Of a stretch of DNA of 21,633 bases, positions 7,106 through 14,633 are shown piece after piece (positions within the stretch are counted from its first letter, which is position 1; every line of letters starts with the position of its first letter). This DNA comes from an uncultured Sutterella sp. (lineage in GTDB: Bacteria > Pseudomonadota > Gammaproteobacteria > Burkholderiales > Burkholderiaceae_F): NCBI GenBank assembly GCA_900754475.1, contig CAAECY010000081.1:1-21633 (forward strand), given 5' to 3'. Under the pieces are notes generated by a model that saw nothing but the letters and a program-made list of their open reading frames with translations, was not told the DNA's origin and did not search any database. Both the position numbers and the translations under genes were made by a program.

Positions 7106-7134
7106 TCGAGCGTTTTCGGGCCCTGTGATAAAAT
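7106..7134 (+). promoter_or_regulatory. extended -10 promoter of frr
   Basis: TGATAAAAT at 7126-7134 is a TGn-extended -10 element (hexamer TAAAAT, five of six consensus). Seventeen bases upstream, TCGAGC (7106-7111) matches three of six -35 positions, which is acceptable for extended -10 promoters. It lies just downstream of the pyrH hairpin, so frr can be transcribed independently. Confidence 0.55.
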
Positions 7135-7313
7135 TCCCCACGCTCGGGTACCCGGACGGCGCAAGCCGTCCGCCCCTTTGCGAGGCGGCGCCCCGCCTCG
7201 GGACAACGAACACCGTTTCTGCAGGCGCGAAGAGCGGACCTCTTCGCGTCTTTTCTAAAAAATAAGGCAAGGAGGATGAGCCTCGGGCTCGGACACCTCC
7301 GGGAGAAATCAAC
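7135..7313 (+). promoter_or_regulatory. structured frr leader with attenuator-like hairpin
   Basis: About 175 bases of leader carry four inverted repeats. Hairpin A, 7153-7172, has an 8-bp stem with a GCAA (GNRA) tetraloop. Hairpin B, 7181-7200, pairs CGAGGCG with CGCCTCG. Hairpin C, 7226-7248, pairs CGCGAAGAG with CTCTTCGCG and is followed by TCTTTTCT, like a terminator. Hairpin D pairs GGAGG (7271-7275) with CCTCC (7296-7300), next to the frr ribosome site. The octamer GCCTCGGG occurs at 7195-7202 and again at 7280-7287, so CGAGGC (7181-7186) could pair with either copy. Together with 6978-7134 this fills the 336-base gap; no protein-coding gene is evident in it. Confidence 0.5.
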
Positions 7314-7871
7314 ATGACTGGCGACGTCCTCAAGCAGGCCGAACACAAGATGGGCCGCACCGTGGAAACCCTCCGCGAAGACTTCACGAAGATCCGTACG
7401 GGCCGTGCGAGCCCCGGCCTTCTCGATCACATCCGCGTCGACTACTACGGCTGCGAAACCCCGATCAACCAGGTGGCTCAGATCGGCGTGGGCGACGCGC
7501 ACACCCTCACGGTTCAGCCGTGGGAAAAGTCGATGATCAAGGTCGTTGAAAAGGCGATTCGCGAATCCGACCTCGGTTTGAATCCCGCCACGTCGGGCGA
7601 CCTCATCCGCGTGCCGTTGCCCCCGCTTACGGAAGAACGCCGCCGCGAACTCACGAAGGTCGTGAAGGGCTTCGGCGAAGACGCCAAGGTGGCCGTTCGC
7701 AATCTGCGCCGCGAAGCCAATTCCCACATCGATCGTCTCACGAAGGACAAGGAAATCTCCGAAGACGATCAGCGCCGCGCCGAAGGCGACATTCAGAAGC
7801 TCACCGACCGCTACATCGGTGAGATCGACAAGGTCGTGGCCGACAAGGAAAAGGAAATCATGACGGTCTAA
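7314..7871 (+). CDS. frr: ribosome recycling factor
   Basis: Works with EF-G to split post-termination ribosomes; a tRNA-shaped two-domain protein in the cytoplasm. The 185-residue length is exactly that of the family. Visible hallmarks are MGRTVETLREDFTKIRTGRASPGLLDHIRVDYYG (residues 13-46), TPINQVAQIGVGDAHTLTVQPW, ESDLGLNPATSGDLIRVPLPPLTEERRRELTKVVK and the C-terminal helix RNLRREANSHIDRLTKDKEISEDDQRRAEGDIQKLTDRYI. GGGAG (7301-7305), eight bases before the ATG, sets the start. Strong hairpins follow the gene, so it ends the pyrH-frr segment. Confidence 0.98.
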   Translation: MTGDVLKQAEHKMGRTVETLREDFTKIRTGRASPGLLDHIRVDYYGCETPINQVAQIGVGDAHTLTVQPWEKSMIKVVEKAIRESDLGLNPATSGDLIRVPLPPLTEERRRELTKVVKGFGEDAKVAVRNLRREANSHIDRLTKDKEISEDDQRRAEGDIQKLTDRYIGEIDKVVADKEKEIMTV

Positions 7872-7882
7872 GGACTGCTCGG

Positions 7883-7919
7883 GGCTCGACCGAGCGGTTC
7901 GAGCCTCGCTTTCCTTTTT
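7883..7919 (+). terminator. terminator of frr
   Basis: GGCTCGA (7883-7889) pairs with TCGAGCC (7899-7905), extendable inward by CC/GG with a bulged T, and T-rich sequence ending in TTTTT follows (7910-7919). The position, 12 bases after the frr stop, fits termination of frr. Confidence 0.7.
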
Positions 7920-7920
7920 C

Positions 7921-7990
7921 CGAAGGGCCCCGTGCGCATGCGGGCCTTCGAACGATCGAACGGGATTCCGAGAAGGGGTCCCGTTTTCGT
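7921..7990 (+). terminator. two further hairpins after frr
   Basis: CGAAGGGCCC (7921-7930) folds on GGGCCTTCG (7942-7950) with one bulged G. AACGGGATTCC (7959-7969) pairs with GGGGTCCCGTT (7975-7985, two G-U pairs, 5-base loop) and is followed by TTCGTTTG. They form a back-up termination zone before uppS. Confidence 0.55.
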
Positions 7991-8152
7991 TTGTCATCAC
8001 GGACCGGCGGTTGCCGCCGCAGTCCTCGGGCCGCGCGAAACGTTTCGACCTGTTTCGAAAACGCCTCTCCTGTGGGTCCTTTCGATAAACTCTCCCGACA
8101 ATACCCGATGCCCGCTTCGGGCCCGACTCACCCCTTTACGCTTCCGACACCC

Positions 8153-8905
8153 ATGTTTGCCGTTCGTCAGGATTCCGCCGACTCCCTTCTTCGCGCTCCC
8201 CGCAACGTCGCCGTCATCATGGACGGGAACGGTCGGTGGGCGAAAGCGCGCCTGCGTCCGCGCGCCGAAGGGCATCGTCAGGGGGTGAAAGCCCTGCACC
8301 GTCTCGTCGAGCGTGCGGCGGAGCTCGGGGTCGAGGTCCTCACGGTTTTTGCCTTTTCAAGCGAAAACTGGAAGCGGCCCGCCACCGAAGTGCGTCTCCT
8401 GATGGAGCTCTTCGCTCAGGGGTTGGCCCGCTGGGAAGCGCCTCTGCGCGAGGCGGGCGTGCGTCTTACGGTGATCGGGGACCGGAGTGCCTTTCCCGAG
8501 TCGGTCGTGCGCGCGATCGAAGCGTGCGAACGGGGAACGGCCGGGGGCGAGCGGATGCTTCTGCAAATCGCCGCCAACTACGGCGGTCGCTGGGACGTAT
8601 GCCAGGCGGCGCGCCGCTGTGCCGAAGCCGGTGAAGAAGTGAGCCCCGAGAACCTTGAAAAGTACCTTGCCACGGCCGGAACGGGCGAAGTTGACCTTCT
8701 CATTCGCACCGGGGGCGAGCAACGCGTCTCGAATTTCCTCTTGTGGCAGATGGCCTACGCCGAAATCTACTTTACGGAAACGCTCTGGCCCGACTTCAAC
8801 GAGGCGTCCTTCGACGAGGCGGTTCGCTGGTACCAGGGGCGCGAGCGCCGTTTCGGGATGACGAGCGAACAGGTGCGGGCGGCCTCGGGTCTCACCGGCC
8901 TCTGA
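8153..8905 (+). CDS. uppS: undecaprenyl diphosphate synthase (cis-prenyltransferase)
   Basis: Condenses eight isopentenyl diphosphates onto farnesyl diphosphate to make the C55 carrier lipid for peptidoglycan and surface glycans, at the inner face of the cytoplasmic membrane. The 250-residue reading shows the cis-prenyltransferase motifs VAVIMDGNGRWAK (residues 19-31, metal-binding D24), VLTVFAFSSENWKRP, IAANYGGRWDV, LIRTGGEQRVSNFLLWQMAYAEIYFTETLWPDF and the RERRFG tail. The ATG at 8153 leaves about 18 residues before the first motif, as in E. coli. An in-frame ATG at 8108 adds 15 residues (PASGPTHPF...) and cannot be excluded, since neither start has a clear ribosome site. It is the first gene of the envelope block; a GACAAT at 8097-8102 is only a vague -10. 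Confidence 0.95.
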   Translation: MFAVRQDSADSLLRAPRNVAVIMDGNGRWAKARLRPRAEGHRQGVKALHRLVERAAELGVEVLTVFAFSSENWKRPATEVRLLMELFAQGLARWEAPLREAGVRLTVIGDRSAFPESVVRAIEACERGTAGGERMLLQIAANYGGRWDVCQAARRCAEAGEEVSPENLEKYLATAGTGEVDLLIRTGGEQRVSNFLLWQMAYAEIYFTETLWPDFNEASFDEAVRWYQGRERRFGMTSEQVRAASGLTGL

Positions 8906-8929
8906 GCGACCGCCGAAAAGCGCCCCTAT

Positions 8930-8971
8930 ACCGAAGGTCTTAAGCCTCGCGGCGGACCTTTTCGGTACAAT
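8930..8971 (+). promoter_or_regulatory. hairpin and TACAAT box ahead of cdsA
   Basis: ACCGAAGGTC (8930-8939) pairs with GACCTTTTCGGT (8955-8966) with a two-base bulge, and an alternative CCGAAAAG (8912-8919)/CTTTTCGG (8958-8965) pairing is exact. TACAAT at 8966-8971 could be a -10 for cdsA, but no -35 is seen, and the hairpin and the box overlap. It may instead be the 3' end structure of uppS. Confidence 0.3.
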
Positions 8972-9063
8972 CGAAGCCGACGATGCGCGCCGACGGGGCG
9001 ACGCCCTGCGGTGACGCGCCTCGTTCTCGATTTTGAAAACCAAAACCTGAGGTCGGAACTTCG

Positions 9064-9909
9064 ATGCTGATGCTTCGCGTCATTACGGCGACCGTACTGC
9101 TCGCCGTTCTTTGTATTGCCATCGCGATGGGGCCGCTCGCGTTTGCGGGCGTCATGGCCGTCGCGTTCGGCGCCGCGCTCTACGAATGGCTTCGCATGGG
9201 CGGCCTCGGTCCCGTGCCCGCCGTGCTCGTTGCGGCCGTGGAAATGATCACGCAGTTCTCGCTTTACTGGGCGGGGGCTCTGCCGCGCATGGAGTGGTTC
9301 CTCTTCATCATCGACGGCGCGGTGATGCTCGCATGGTTTGCGATCTTCTTCACGGAGCTCGCCCACCGCAAGAACGGCTTCAAGGTGAGCGTGCGCACGT
9401 GCCTCGTGTCGGCCGTTACGTTCGTGCCGGCCGCGTACCTGTCGCTCCTTTACCTCTATGAAATCGGCGACTGGGTGATGGTGCTCTCGGTTCTCTTGAT
9501 TGTCTGGGGCGCCGACATTTCGGCCTACTTCAGCGGTCGCGCCTGGGGCAAGCACCCGATGGCGCCCGCGATTTCCCCGAAGAAGACCTGGGAAGGCGCG
9601 CTCGGTGCGTACGTGATCGTGATCGTCTTCTTCCTCCTTACCTACTGGTTCTGCATCCAGAAGAACGTCTTCACGAACTTCCTCTTCGACGAACTGGGCT
9701 TTATCTGGGGCGTCGTGGTGCTCGCCGGGCTCGTCGCGCTCTCGATTGCGGGCGACCTCTGGGAGTCGATGCTGAAGCGCCTCGTCGGGATCAAGGATTC
9801 CTCGAACCTCTTGCCCGGCCACGGGGGCTTTTTCGACCGCATGGATGCGACCCTTCCCGTGATTCCCGCCGCGACCTGGATCATCCTCTCGGTGGTGCTC
9901 GCGCGCTGA
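9064..9909 (+). CDS. cdsA: phosphatidate cytidylyltransferase (CDP-diacylglycerol synthase)
   Basis: Makes CDP-diacylglycerol from phosphatidic acid and CTP, the branch point for all membrane phospholipids, as an inner-membrane protein. The 281-residue product is mostly hydrophobic with about eight predicted membrane segments. The family signature is complete near the C-terminus: SMLKRLVGIKDSSNLLPGHGG and DRMD at residues 235-261. A second conserved patch, WGADISAYFSGRAWGK followed by SPKKTWEG, spans 148-178. The ATG at 9064 (MLMLRVITA) or the one at 9070 (MLRVITA) could be used; GAGG at 9049-9052 and GGAA at 9055-9058 lie upstream. In most betaproteobacteria dxr follows directly, whereas here two extra genes intervene. 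Confidence 0.97.
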   Translation: MLMLRVITATVLLAVLCIAIAMGPLAFAGVMAVAFGAALYEWLRMGGLGPVPAVLVAAVEMITQFSLYWAGALPRMEWFLFIIDGAVMLAWFAIFFTELAHRKNGFKVSVRTCLVSAVTFVPAAYLSLLYLYEIGDWVMVLSVLLIVWGADISAYFSGRAWGKHPMAPAISPKKTWEGALGAYVIVIVFFLLTYWFCIQKNVFTNFLFDELGFIWGVVVLAGLVALSIAGDLWESMLKRLVGIKDSSNLLPGHGGFFDRMDATLPVIPAATWIILSVVLAR

Positions 9910-9941
9910 GGCCCCGAGTCGAAATCCCGCGCAATTTTGAA

Positions 9942-9976
9942 GCGGAGCTCCGACCCCGATCGGTCGCGGGCTCCGC
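9942..9976 (+). terminator. hairpin after cdsA
   Basis: GCGGAGC (9942-9948) pairs with GCTCCGC (9970-9976), and CGACC (9951-9955) with GGTCG (9962-9966) inside. The stem is strong but only a weak T-rich tail (GTCGTTTC) follows. It marks the border between cdsA and the inserted gene pair. Confidence 0.5.
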
Positions 9977-10055
9977 CGTCGTTTCGGGGGTACCGTTTTC
10001 CGCTTCCCTACGTCCGGCGGCTCCTTCTTTTCGAACCCTTCCTGCTCTTCAACCC

Positions 10056-10685
10056 ATGACCGACGTCTACAACGTACCGAATCTCGCCCCGGGGGAATTC
10101 CACCGCGCCGAAGACACGATCCGGCGTTCGCGCTTCATTGTGACGATGGCGCGCGTGAGTTCGCCCGAAGAGGCGAAGGCCTTCATTGACGGCATCCGCG
10201 AGGAACACCGTCACGCGACGCACAACTGCTGGGCGTACGTGGCGGGCGCCCCGGGGGAAACGGCTTTCGTCGGAGCGAGCGACGACGGGGAGCCGAAGGG
10301 GACGGCCGGGCGTCCGATGCTCACGGCGCTGCTCCATAGCGGTGTCGGCGAAGTGGCGGCGGTCGTGACGCGCTACTTCGGCGGGATTTTGCTCGGCACG
10401 GGCGGGCTCGTTCGGGCTTATCAGGGGACGGTGAAGCTGGGGCTTGAGAGTCTTCCCGTCACGGCGCGCGAAGAGACGGTGCGCTTCGTCGTTTCGATCG
10501 ACCACTCGGCCGTGACGGATTTCCTGCACCGCCTGAAGAGCGTGCGGGGACGCATTCTTTCAAGCGACTTCCGTTACGACGCCTCCTACGAGGTGCTCGT
10601 TCCCGAGCGCGAGGCGGAGACTTTCGAAGCGGGCCTTCTGGAGCGACTCGCGGGCGAGGGGCTCGTCGAGCGGATGGAGGACTGA
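10056..10685 (+). CDS. YigZ / IMPACT (UPF0029) family protein
   Basis: Two-domain protein of the widespread YigZ family, related to the eukaryotic translational regulator IMPACT; the bacterial role is not settled. The 209 residues are close to the usual length. The N-terminal UPF0029 domain (about 18-128) holds KFxxSR-like RRSRFIVTMARV, the HNCWAYV segment (56-62) and the signature GEPKGTAGRPML followed by VAAVVTRYFGGILLGTGGLVRAY (78-122). A smaller C-terminal ferredoxin-like domain (about 140-195, DUF1949 type) follows. The ATG at 10056 is the natural start; no ribosome site is obvious. It sits between cdsA and a metallophosphoesterase, not a position I know for this family, and I cannot infer a shared function from that alone. 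Confidence 0.9.
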   Translation: MTDVYNVPNLAPGEFHRAEDTIRRSRFIVTMARVSSPEEAKAFIDGIREEHRHATHNCWAYVAGAPGETAFVGASDDGEPKGTAGRPMLTALLHSGVGEVAAVVTRYFGGILLGTGGLVRAYQGTVKLGLESLPVTAREETVRFVVSIDHSAVTDFLHRLKSVRGRILSSDFRYDASYEVLVPEREAETFEAGLLERLAGEGLVERMED

Positions 10686-10811
10686 AGCGTAGAACAACAC
10701 CCCGTCGACGCGTTTTTTACCGATGCGGCCGCCGTTGCGACCCGAAGCGCGAATTTGTGTTCGGACGTTGCATGCGTGCGTCCTTCCGCCGTCGGGAGAA
10801 AGAGCGCCTCG

Positions 10812-10840
10812 TACAATAAAGGGCCTTGTAACGGGCCTTT
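10812..10840 (+). promoter_or_regulatory. possible promoter and hairpin before the phosphoesterase gene
   Basis: TACAAT at 10812-10817 resembles a -10 box, and AAAGG (10818-10822)/CCTTT (10836-10840) with inner CC/GG pairs forms a small hairpin immediately after it. No -35 is apparent. The 198-base gap before the gene otherwise shows only a GGACG/CGTCC inverted repeat at 10763-10783 and a T6 run at 10713-10718. Confidence 0.25.
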
Positions 10841-10883
10841 CCATGCGGCTCGGGCCGTTCGCCACCCACCGGATTCTGCCCCC

Positions 10884-12038
10884 ATGCGTTTTGCGATTTT
10901 CAATTTCCTTCTCGCCCTCTGGGTGACCTGGCGCTTAATTGCTCCCGCGGAAATCCGTCGGGGCATCAAAGCGGTGCTTCTCGTTGCGCTCGTGCCGGCG
11001 GTGGCCTATCCGGCCGCGGCCGATTTGTGGTTGGGAGGCCTCCTCTCTCCCGAACTACCGCGCTGGGTGATCGTCGGAGCGACGGGTACGCAGGCCGTGC
11101 TCTTTTTCCTTGCGGGGGCGACGCTCTTGCGCGAAGCGATCATCCTCGGTTGCGTTCTCGCAGGGCGCTCGGGCATCAAAGCCCACCGCCTCGTGCAGCG
11201 CGACCGCCGCACGGTGTTGGGGTTGCTCGGCGCCTCGATCGGACTCGGCGCCTTCGGGATGTACGAAGGGATTCGCGTTCCCGACGTCGTGGATCGTCGG
11301 ATCGCAGTGAAGGATCTGCCGCCCGAATTGGAGGGGTTCTCATTCGTGCAGCTTTCCGACATTCACTGCTCGGCGCTTTCGACGGAGCCCCACGTACGCG
11401 CGCTCGTCGAGCGGGTGCAGTCCCTCTCGCCCGATCTCATTCTCATTACGGGCGACTTCGTGGACGGAACGGTAAAGCGCCGCGAACGGGACGTCGCGCC
11501 CTTGGCGGACCTCTCCGCCCCGATGGGGGTCTGGGGTTGCGAAGGAAACCACGAACACTACGGGAATTACGATGCCTGGATCGCGAAGATCGAAAGCCTC
11601 GGCATTCGCCTTCTTAAAAACGCGCATACCGTTCTGGACGTGCCGGGACGAAACGCCAAAATTTGCCTTGCGGGCCTTGCGGACCGCATGGGCGCGCGCT
11701 TCGGGCGCGAAACGCCCGACGTGAAGCGCGCCCTTGAGGGGGCCCCCGACATCAAGACGGTCCCGCGCATTCTGCTTGTTCATCAGCCCAAAGGATTCCC
11801 GAGCTATAGGGCGGAAGCCGATTTCACGCTGCAACTTTCGGGTCACACCCACGGCGGGCAGATTACGGGGTTCGACCGGGGCGTTGCGATCATGAACGGG
11901 CTTTTCGTGCGCGGCGAATACGCGCTCGAAGACGGCACGAAACTTTACGTTCATCCGGGCTCGGGCGTTTGGAACGGATTTCCTTTCCGGGTCGGCGTCC
12001 CCGCCGAAATCGCCCGGATCACGCTTGTGAAGGCATAA
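10884..12038 (+). CDS. membrane-anchored calcineurin-like metallophosphoesterase (YaeI/YkuE/LpxG-like)
   Basis: Predicted phosphohydrolase of 384 residues. The N-terminal third is hydrophobic, with likely membrane segments near 5-22, 28-48, 60-93 and 108-128; the catalytic domain follows and carries the dinuclear-metal motifs in order: LSDIHCS (D159, H161), LILITGDFVDG (D191), GCEGNHEHYG (N222, H223), LLVHQPKGF (H300) and LSGHTHGGQITGF (H321, H323). The C-terminal YVHPGSGVWNGFPFRVGVPAEI is typical of the YaeI/YkuE group. The ATG at 10884 is chosen because the membrane region begins there; the frame is open to 10755 without recognisable content. The substrate is unknown. Its position inside an envelope and lipid A block, and the fact that chlamydial LpxG (UDP-2,3-diacylglucosamine pyrophosphatase) belongs to this superfamily, make a lipid-linked substrate plausible, but that is inference. 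The topology leaves the side of the membrane open. Confidence 0.9.
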   Translation: MRFAIFNFLLALWVTWRLIAPAEIRRGIKAVLLVALVPAVAYPAAADLWLGGLLSPELPRWVIVGATGTQAVLFFLAGATLLREAIILGCVLAGRSGIKAHRLVQRDRRTVLGLLGASIGLGAFGMYEGIRVPDVVDRRIAVKDLPPELEGFSFVQLSDIHCSALSTEPHVRALVERVQSLSPDLILITGDFVDGTVKRRERDVAPLADLSAPMGVWGCEGNHEHYGNYDAWIAKIESLGIRLLKNAHTVLDVPGRNAKICLAGLADRMGARFGRETPDVKRALEGAPDIKTVPRILLVHQPKGFPSYRAEADFTLQLSGHTHGGQITGFDRGVAIMNGLFVRGEYALEDGTKLYVHPGSGVWNGFPFRVGVPAEIARITLVKA

Positions 12039-12104
12039 GGCCAGAGGGTCTGACGGCTCCCAAGCGGCACACGAAAAAATACAAAGCAAAGAGGAACAGA
12101 AAAA

Positions 12105-13289
12105 ATGACTCAATCCATCGCGCTTCTCGGCGCTACGGGCAGTATCGGTCGTTCGACCCTGGACGTCGTGCGGCGTCATCCCGAGCGCTTCGTCGTTCAC
12201 TCGATGGCGGGTGCGACCCGCGTGGAGCCGCTCGTCGAAGCGGCCCGCGAATTCCGCCCCCGGATCGTCGCGATTGCAACCGAATCGAAAAAGGACGAAC
12301 TCGCTTCGGCCCTCCGTGCGGCGGGCGTGGACGCCGAAGTGCGGGCGGGCGCTGCGGCCGTGGCCGAGCTTGCGGGCGATTCCGAGGTTGACTCGGTCGT
12401 GCAGGCCGTGGTGGGTGCGGCGGGGGTTGAACCCACCTTCCGCGCGGCCCGTGCGGGTAAGCGCCTGCTCCTCGCGAACAAAGAAAGCGTCGTTTGCGGC
12501 GGTGCGCTCCTCATGGACGAGGTGAAGCGCGCAGGCGCGACGCTCCTTCCCTTGGACAGCGAACACAACGCGATTTTCCAGTGCTTGGTCGGTGCCTCGG
12601 AAGCGGCGCGAGCCTCGGCGCGCATCGTGCTCACGGCTTCGGGCGGACCTTTCCGCGGTCGACGCGACCTTTCGGGCATTACCCCCGAGATGGCCGTCAA
12701 GCACCCGAAGTGGTCGATGGGCCGCAAGATCAGCGTCGACAGCGCAACCCTCATGAACAAGGGCCTCGAAGTGATCGAAGCATCGTGGCTTTTCGGCTTT
12801 CCCGCCGATCGGATCGACGTCGTCGTTCATCCCCAGTCGATCATCCACTCGATGGTGACCTTTGCGGACGGCGCGACCATCGCGCAGTTGGGGGCCCCCG
12901 ACATGCGTACGCCCATTGCGTACGCGCTCGGTTGGCCCGAACGCATGGACGGGGGCGTGAAACCCTTGGACTTCACGACGCTCGGCACCCTCACCTTCGA
13001 AGCGCCCGACCGGGAGACGTTCCCGCTCCTTGAGCTCGCCTTCAAGGCGCTCGCCGCGGGCGGCGGCGAAACGATCGTCTTGAATGCCGCGAACGAAATC
13101 GCCGTCGAAGCGTTCCTTGATCGTCGAATCGGCTTTACGACGATGTTCGCCCTCGTCGCCGATATGCTCGCGAAAATCGACGCCCCGAAGCCCGAGAGCG
13201 TCGAAGCGATTCTGGATCTCGACCGCAAGACCCGCGCCCTCACGCGCGAAGCGGTCGCGGTGCTCGAGCGCAACGGGAAGGAGGGCTAA
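12105..13289 (+). CDS. dxr: 1-deoxy-D-xylulose 5-phosphate reductoisomerase
   Basis: Second enzyme of the MEP isoprenoid pathway: isomerises and reduces DXP to MEP with NADPH and a divalent metal, in the cytoplasm; also called ispC. It supplies the precursors UppS uses. The 394-residue protein is complete: NADPH-binding LLGATGSIGRSTLDVV (residues 7-22), LLLANKESVVCGG (121-133), metal ligands in LPLDSEHNAIFQCL (D151, E153), the flexible-loop segment HPKWSMGRKISVDSATLMNKGLEVIEA (200-226, metal ligand E222) and VVHPQSIIHSMV (240-251). GAGGAA (12091-12096), eight bases upstream, supports the ATG at 12105; the immediate leader is unusually A-rich. The stop codon TAA is followed directly by the rseP ATG, so the two are translationally coupled. 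Confidence 0.98.
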   Translation: MTQSIALLGATGSIGRSTLDVVRRHPERFVVHSMAGATRVEPLVEAAREFRPRIVAIATESKKDELASALRAAGVDAEVRAGAAAVAELAGDSEVDSVVQAVVGAAGVEPTFRAARAGKRLLLANKESVVCGGALLMDEVKRAGATLLPLDSEHNAIFQCLVGASEAARASARIVLTASGGPFRGRRDLSGITPEMAVKHPKWSMGRKISVDSATLMNKGLEVIEASWLFGFPADRIDVVVHPQSIIHSMVTFADGATIAQLGAPDMRTPIAYALGWPERMDGGVKPLDFTTLGTLTFEAPDRETFPLLELAFKALAAGGGETIVLNAANEIAVEAFLDRRIGFTTMFALVADMLAKIDAPKPESVEAILDLDRKTRALTREAVAVLERNGKEG

Positions 13290-14633
13290 ATGGCGGTTCT
13301 CACCTCCGTCGTCGGTTTTCTCATTACGCTCGGCCTCATCATCCTCATTCACGAGGGCGGGCATTATCTCGCCGCCAAGTGGCTCGGCATTCGCGTCAAG
13401 CGCTTCTCCATCGGGATGGGCAAGGTGATCGCGAGCCGACGCGCGTGGGATACGGAATTCGCTCTCTCCGTCCTTCCGCTCGGGGGCTACGTGATGTTCG
13501 AGGAACCCCACGAGCATCCGAACGCGCCCGCCGAAATCCGCAACGCGCTCTTTTCGAACGTCGCCCGTTGGAAGCGCGCGATCGTGATCGCGGCGGGGCC
13601 CTTCATGAATTTCCTGCTCGCCTTCGTCCTCTTCATCGCGGTCGGAGCGATCGGGACGAAGGATATCGTCCCGTACCTTGCGGCCGCGCCCGATACGCCC
13701 GCCGCCCGTGCGGGGATCGAGACGAACGACCGCGCGGTGGCGCTCGGGGGCGTGCCTGTTGCGGGTCTCACGGACTTGCAGCTTGAAATCCTCAATCGCG
13801 TGGGCGAAGGGGCGGTTCCCTTGACGCTGGAACGCGCGGGCGTTCCCGTTGAAACGACGCTCGACCTCTCGGACTTCTCGATGAAGGACGCGGTCGAACC
13901 CGGGTTCCTCTTTCGGGATGTGGGTTTGCGGTTGACGGGGAAGGGCGTTCTCGTGGGCGAGCCGATTGCGGACGGTCCGGCGGATCGCGCGGGGCTCAAA
14001 TCGCGCGACCTCATCCGAAGCGTGAACGGCACTCCCATGAATCTCGAAGAGTTTCTCGCCGCCGTGAAAGCCTCGGCCGAAAAGCCCATGAAGCTCTTGA
14101 TCGAGCGCGACGGGACGGGCGAAATGACGATCACGGTGACGCCGCGTGCCGTGAAGGACGAAACGACGGGGACGGTCGTAGGTCGCGCCGATCTGACGTT
14201 GATGCCCGGCATTGAATTGACGACCGTGCGTCACGGCCCGATCGAGTCGATTCGCATGGCCTTTCACAAGGTGATGAGCCTCACGACCGTGCAGGCTTCG
14301 GCCGTGAAGGGCATGGCCGAAGGCGAAGTCGGCACCGACACGATGCAGGGTCCCGTGGGGATCGCCGGCATGGCGGGGAGCGCCGTCACGGCGGGGCTTT
14401 CTGCCTTCCTCGACTTCGTCGCGGTTCTGTCGATCGCGATCGGCTTCATGAACCTCATCCCGATCCCGGCGCTTGACGGCGGGCAGCTTGTCATCCTCGC
14501 CCTGGAGGGAACGTTTAGGCGCGATTTGCCCGCGCGGGTGCGCGAATGGCTTGCGGCGGGGAGCATGGCGCTCCTTGTGCTTCTTGCCATTTACGTCACC
14601 TTCAACGACGTTTCTCGCTTGACGGGGCCGTAA
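13290..14633 (+). CDS. rseP: site-2 zinc metalloprotease RseP
   Basis: Inner-membrane protease that makes the second cut in the anti-sigma factor RseA and so releases sigma-E on envelope stress, and that also clears signal peptides. The 447-residue protein has the zinc motif HEGGH at residues 21-25 in the first membrane segment, the GMGK and VLPLGGYV conserved segments, two PDZ domains (about 120-195 and 210-285), and the third zinc ligand and substrate loop FMNLIPIPALDGGQL (386-400, LDG at 395-397). The last membrane segment is near 420-437. The ATG abuts the dxr stop, with AAGGAGGG at 13278-13285 inside the end of dxr as the ribosome site. It precedes bamA, so the protease is encoded beside a main source of its stress signal. 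Confidence 0.97.
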   Translation: MAVLTSVVGFLITLGLIILIHEGGHYLAAKWLGIRVKRFSIGMGKVIASRRAWDTEFALSVLPLGGYVMFEEPHEHPNAPAEIRNALFSNVARWKRAIVIAAGPFMNFLLAFVLFIAVGAIGTKDIVPYLAAAPDTPAARAGIETNDRAVALGGVPVAGLTDLQLEILNRVGEGAVPLTLERAGVPVETTLDLSDFSMKDAVEPGFLFRDVGLRLTGKGVLVGEPIADGPADRAGLKSRDLIRSVNGTPMNLEEFLAAVKASAEKPMKLLIERDGTGEMTITVTPRAVKDETTGTVVGRADLTLMPGIELTTVRHGPIESIRMAFHKVMSLTTVQASAVKGMAEGEVGTDTMQGPVGIAGMAGSAVTAGLSAFLDFVAVLSIAIGFMNLIPIPALDGGQLVILALEGTFRRDLPARVREWLAAGSMALLVLLAIYVTFNDVSRLTGP

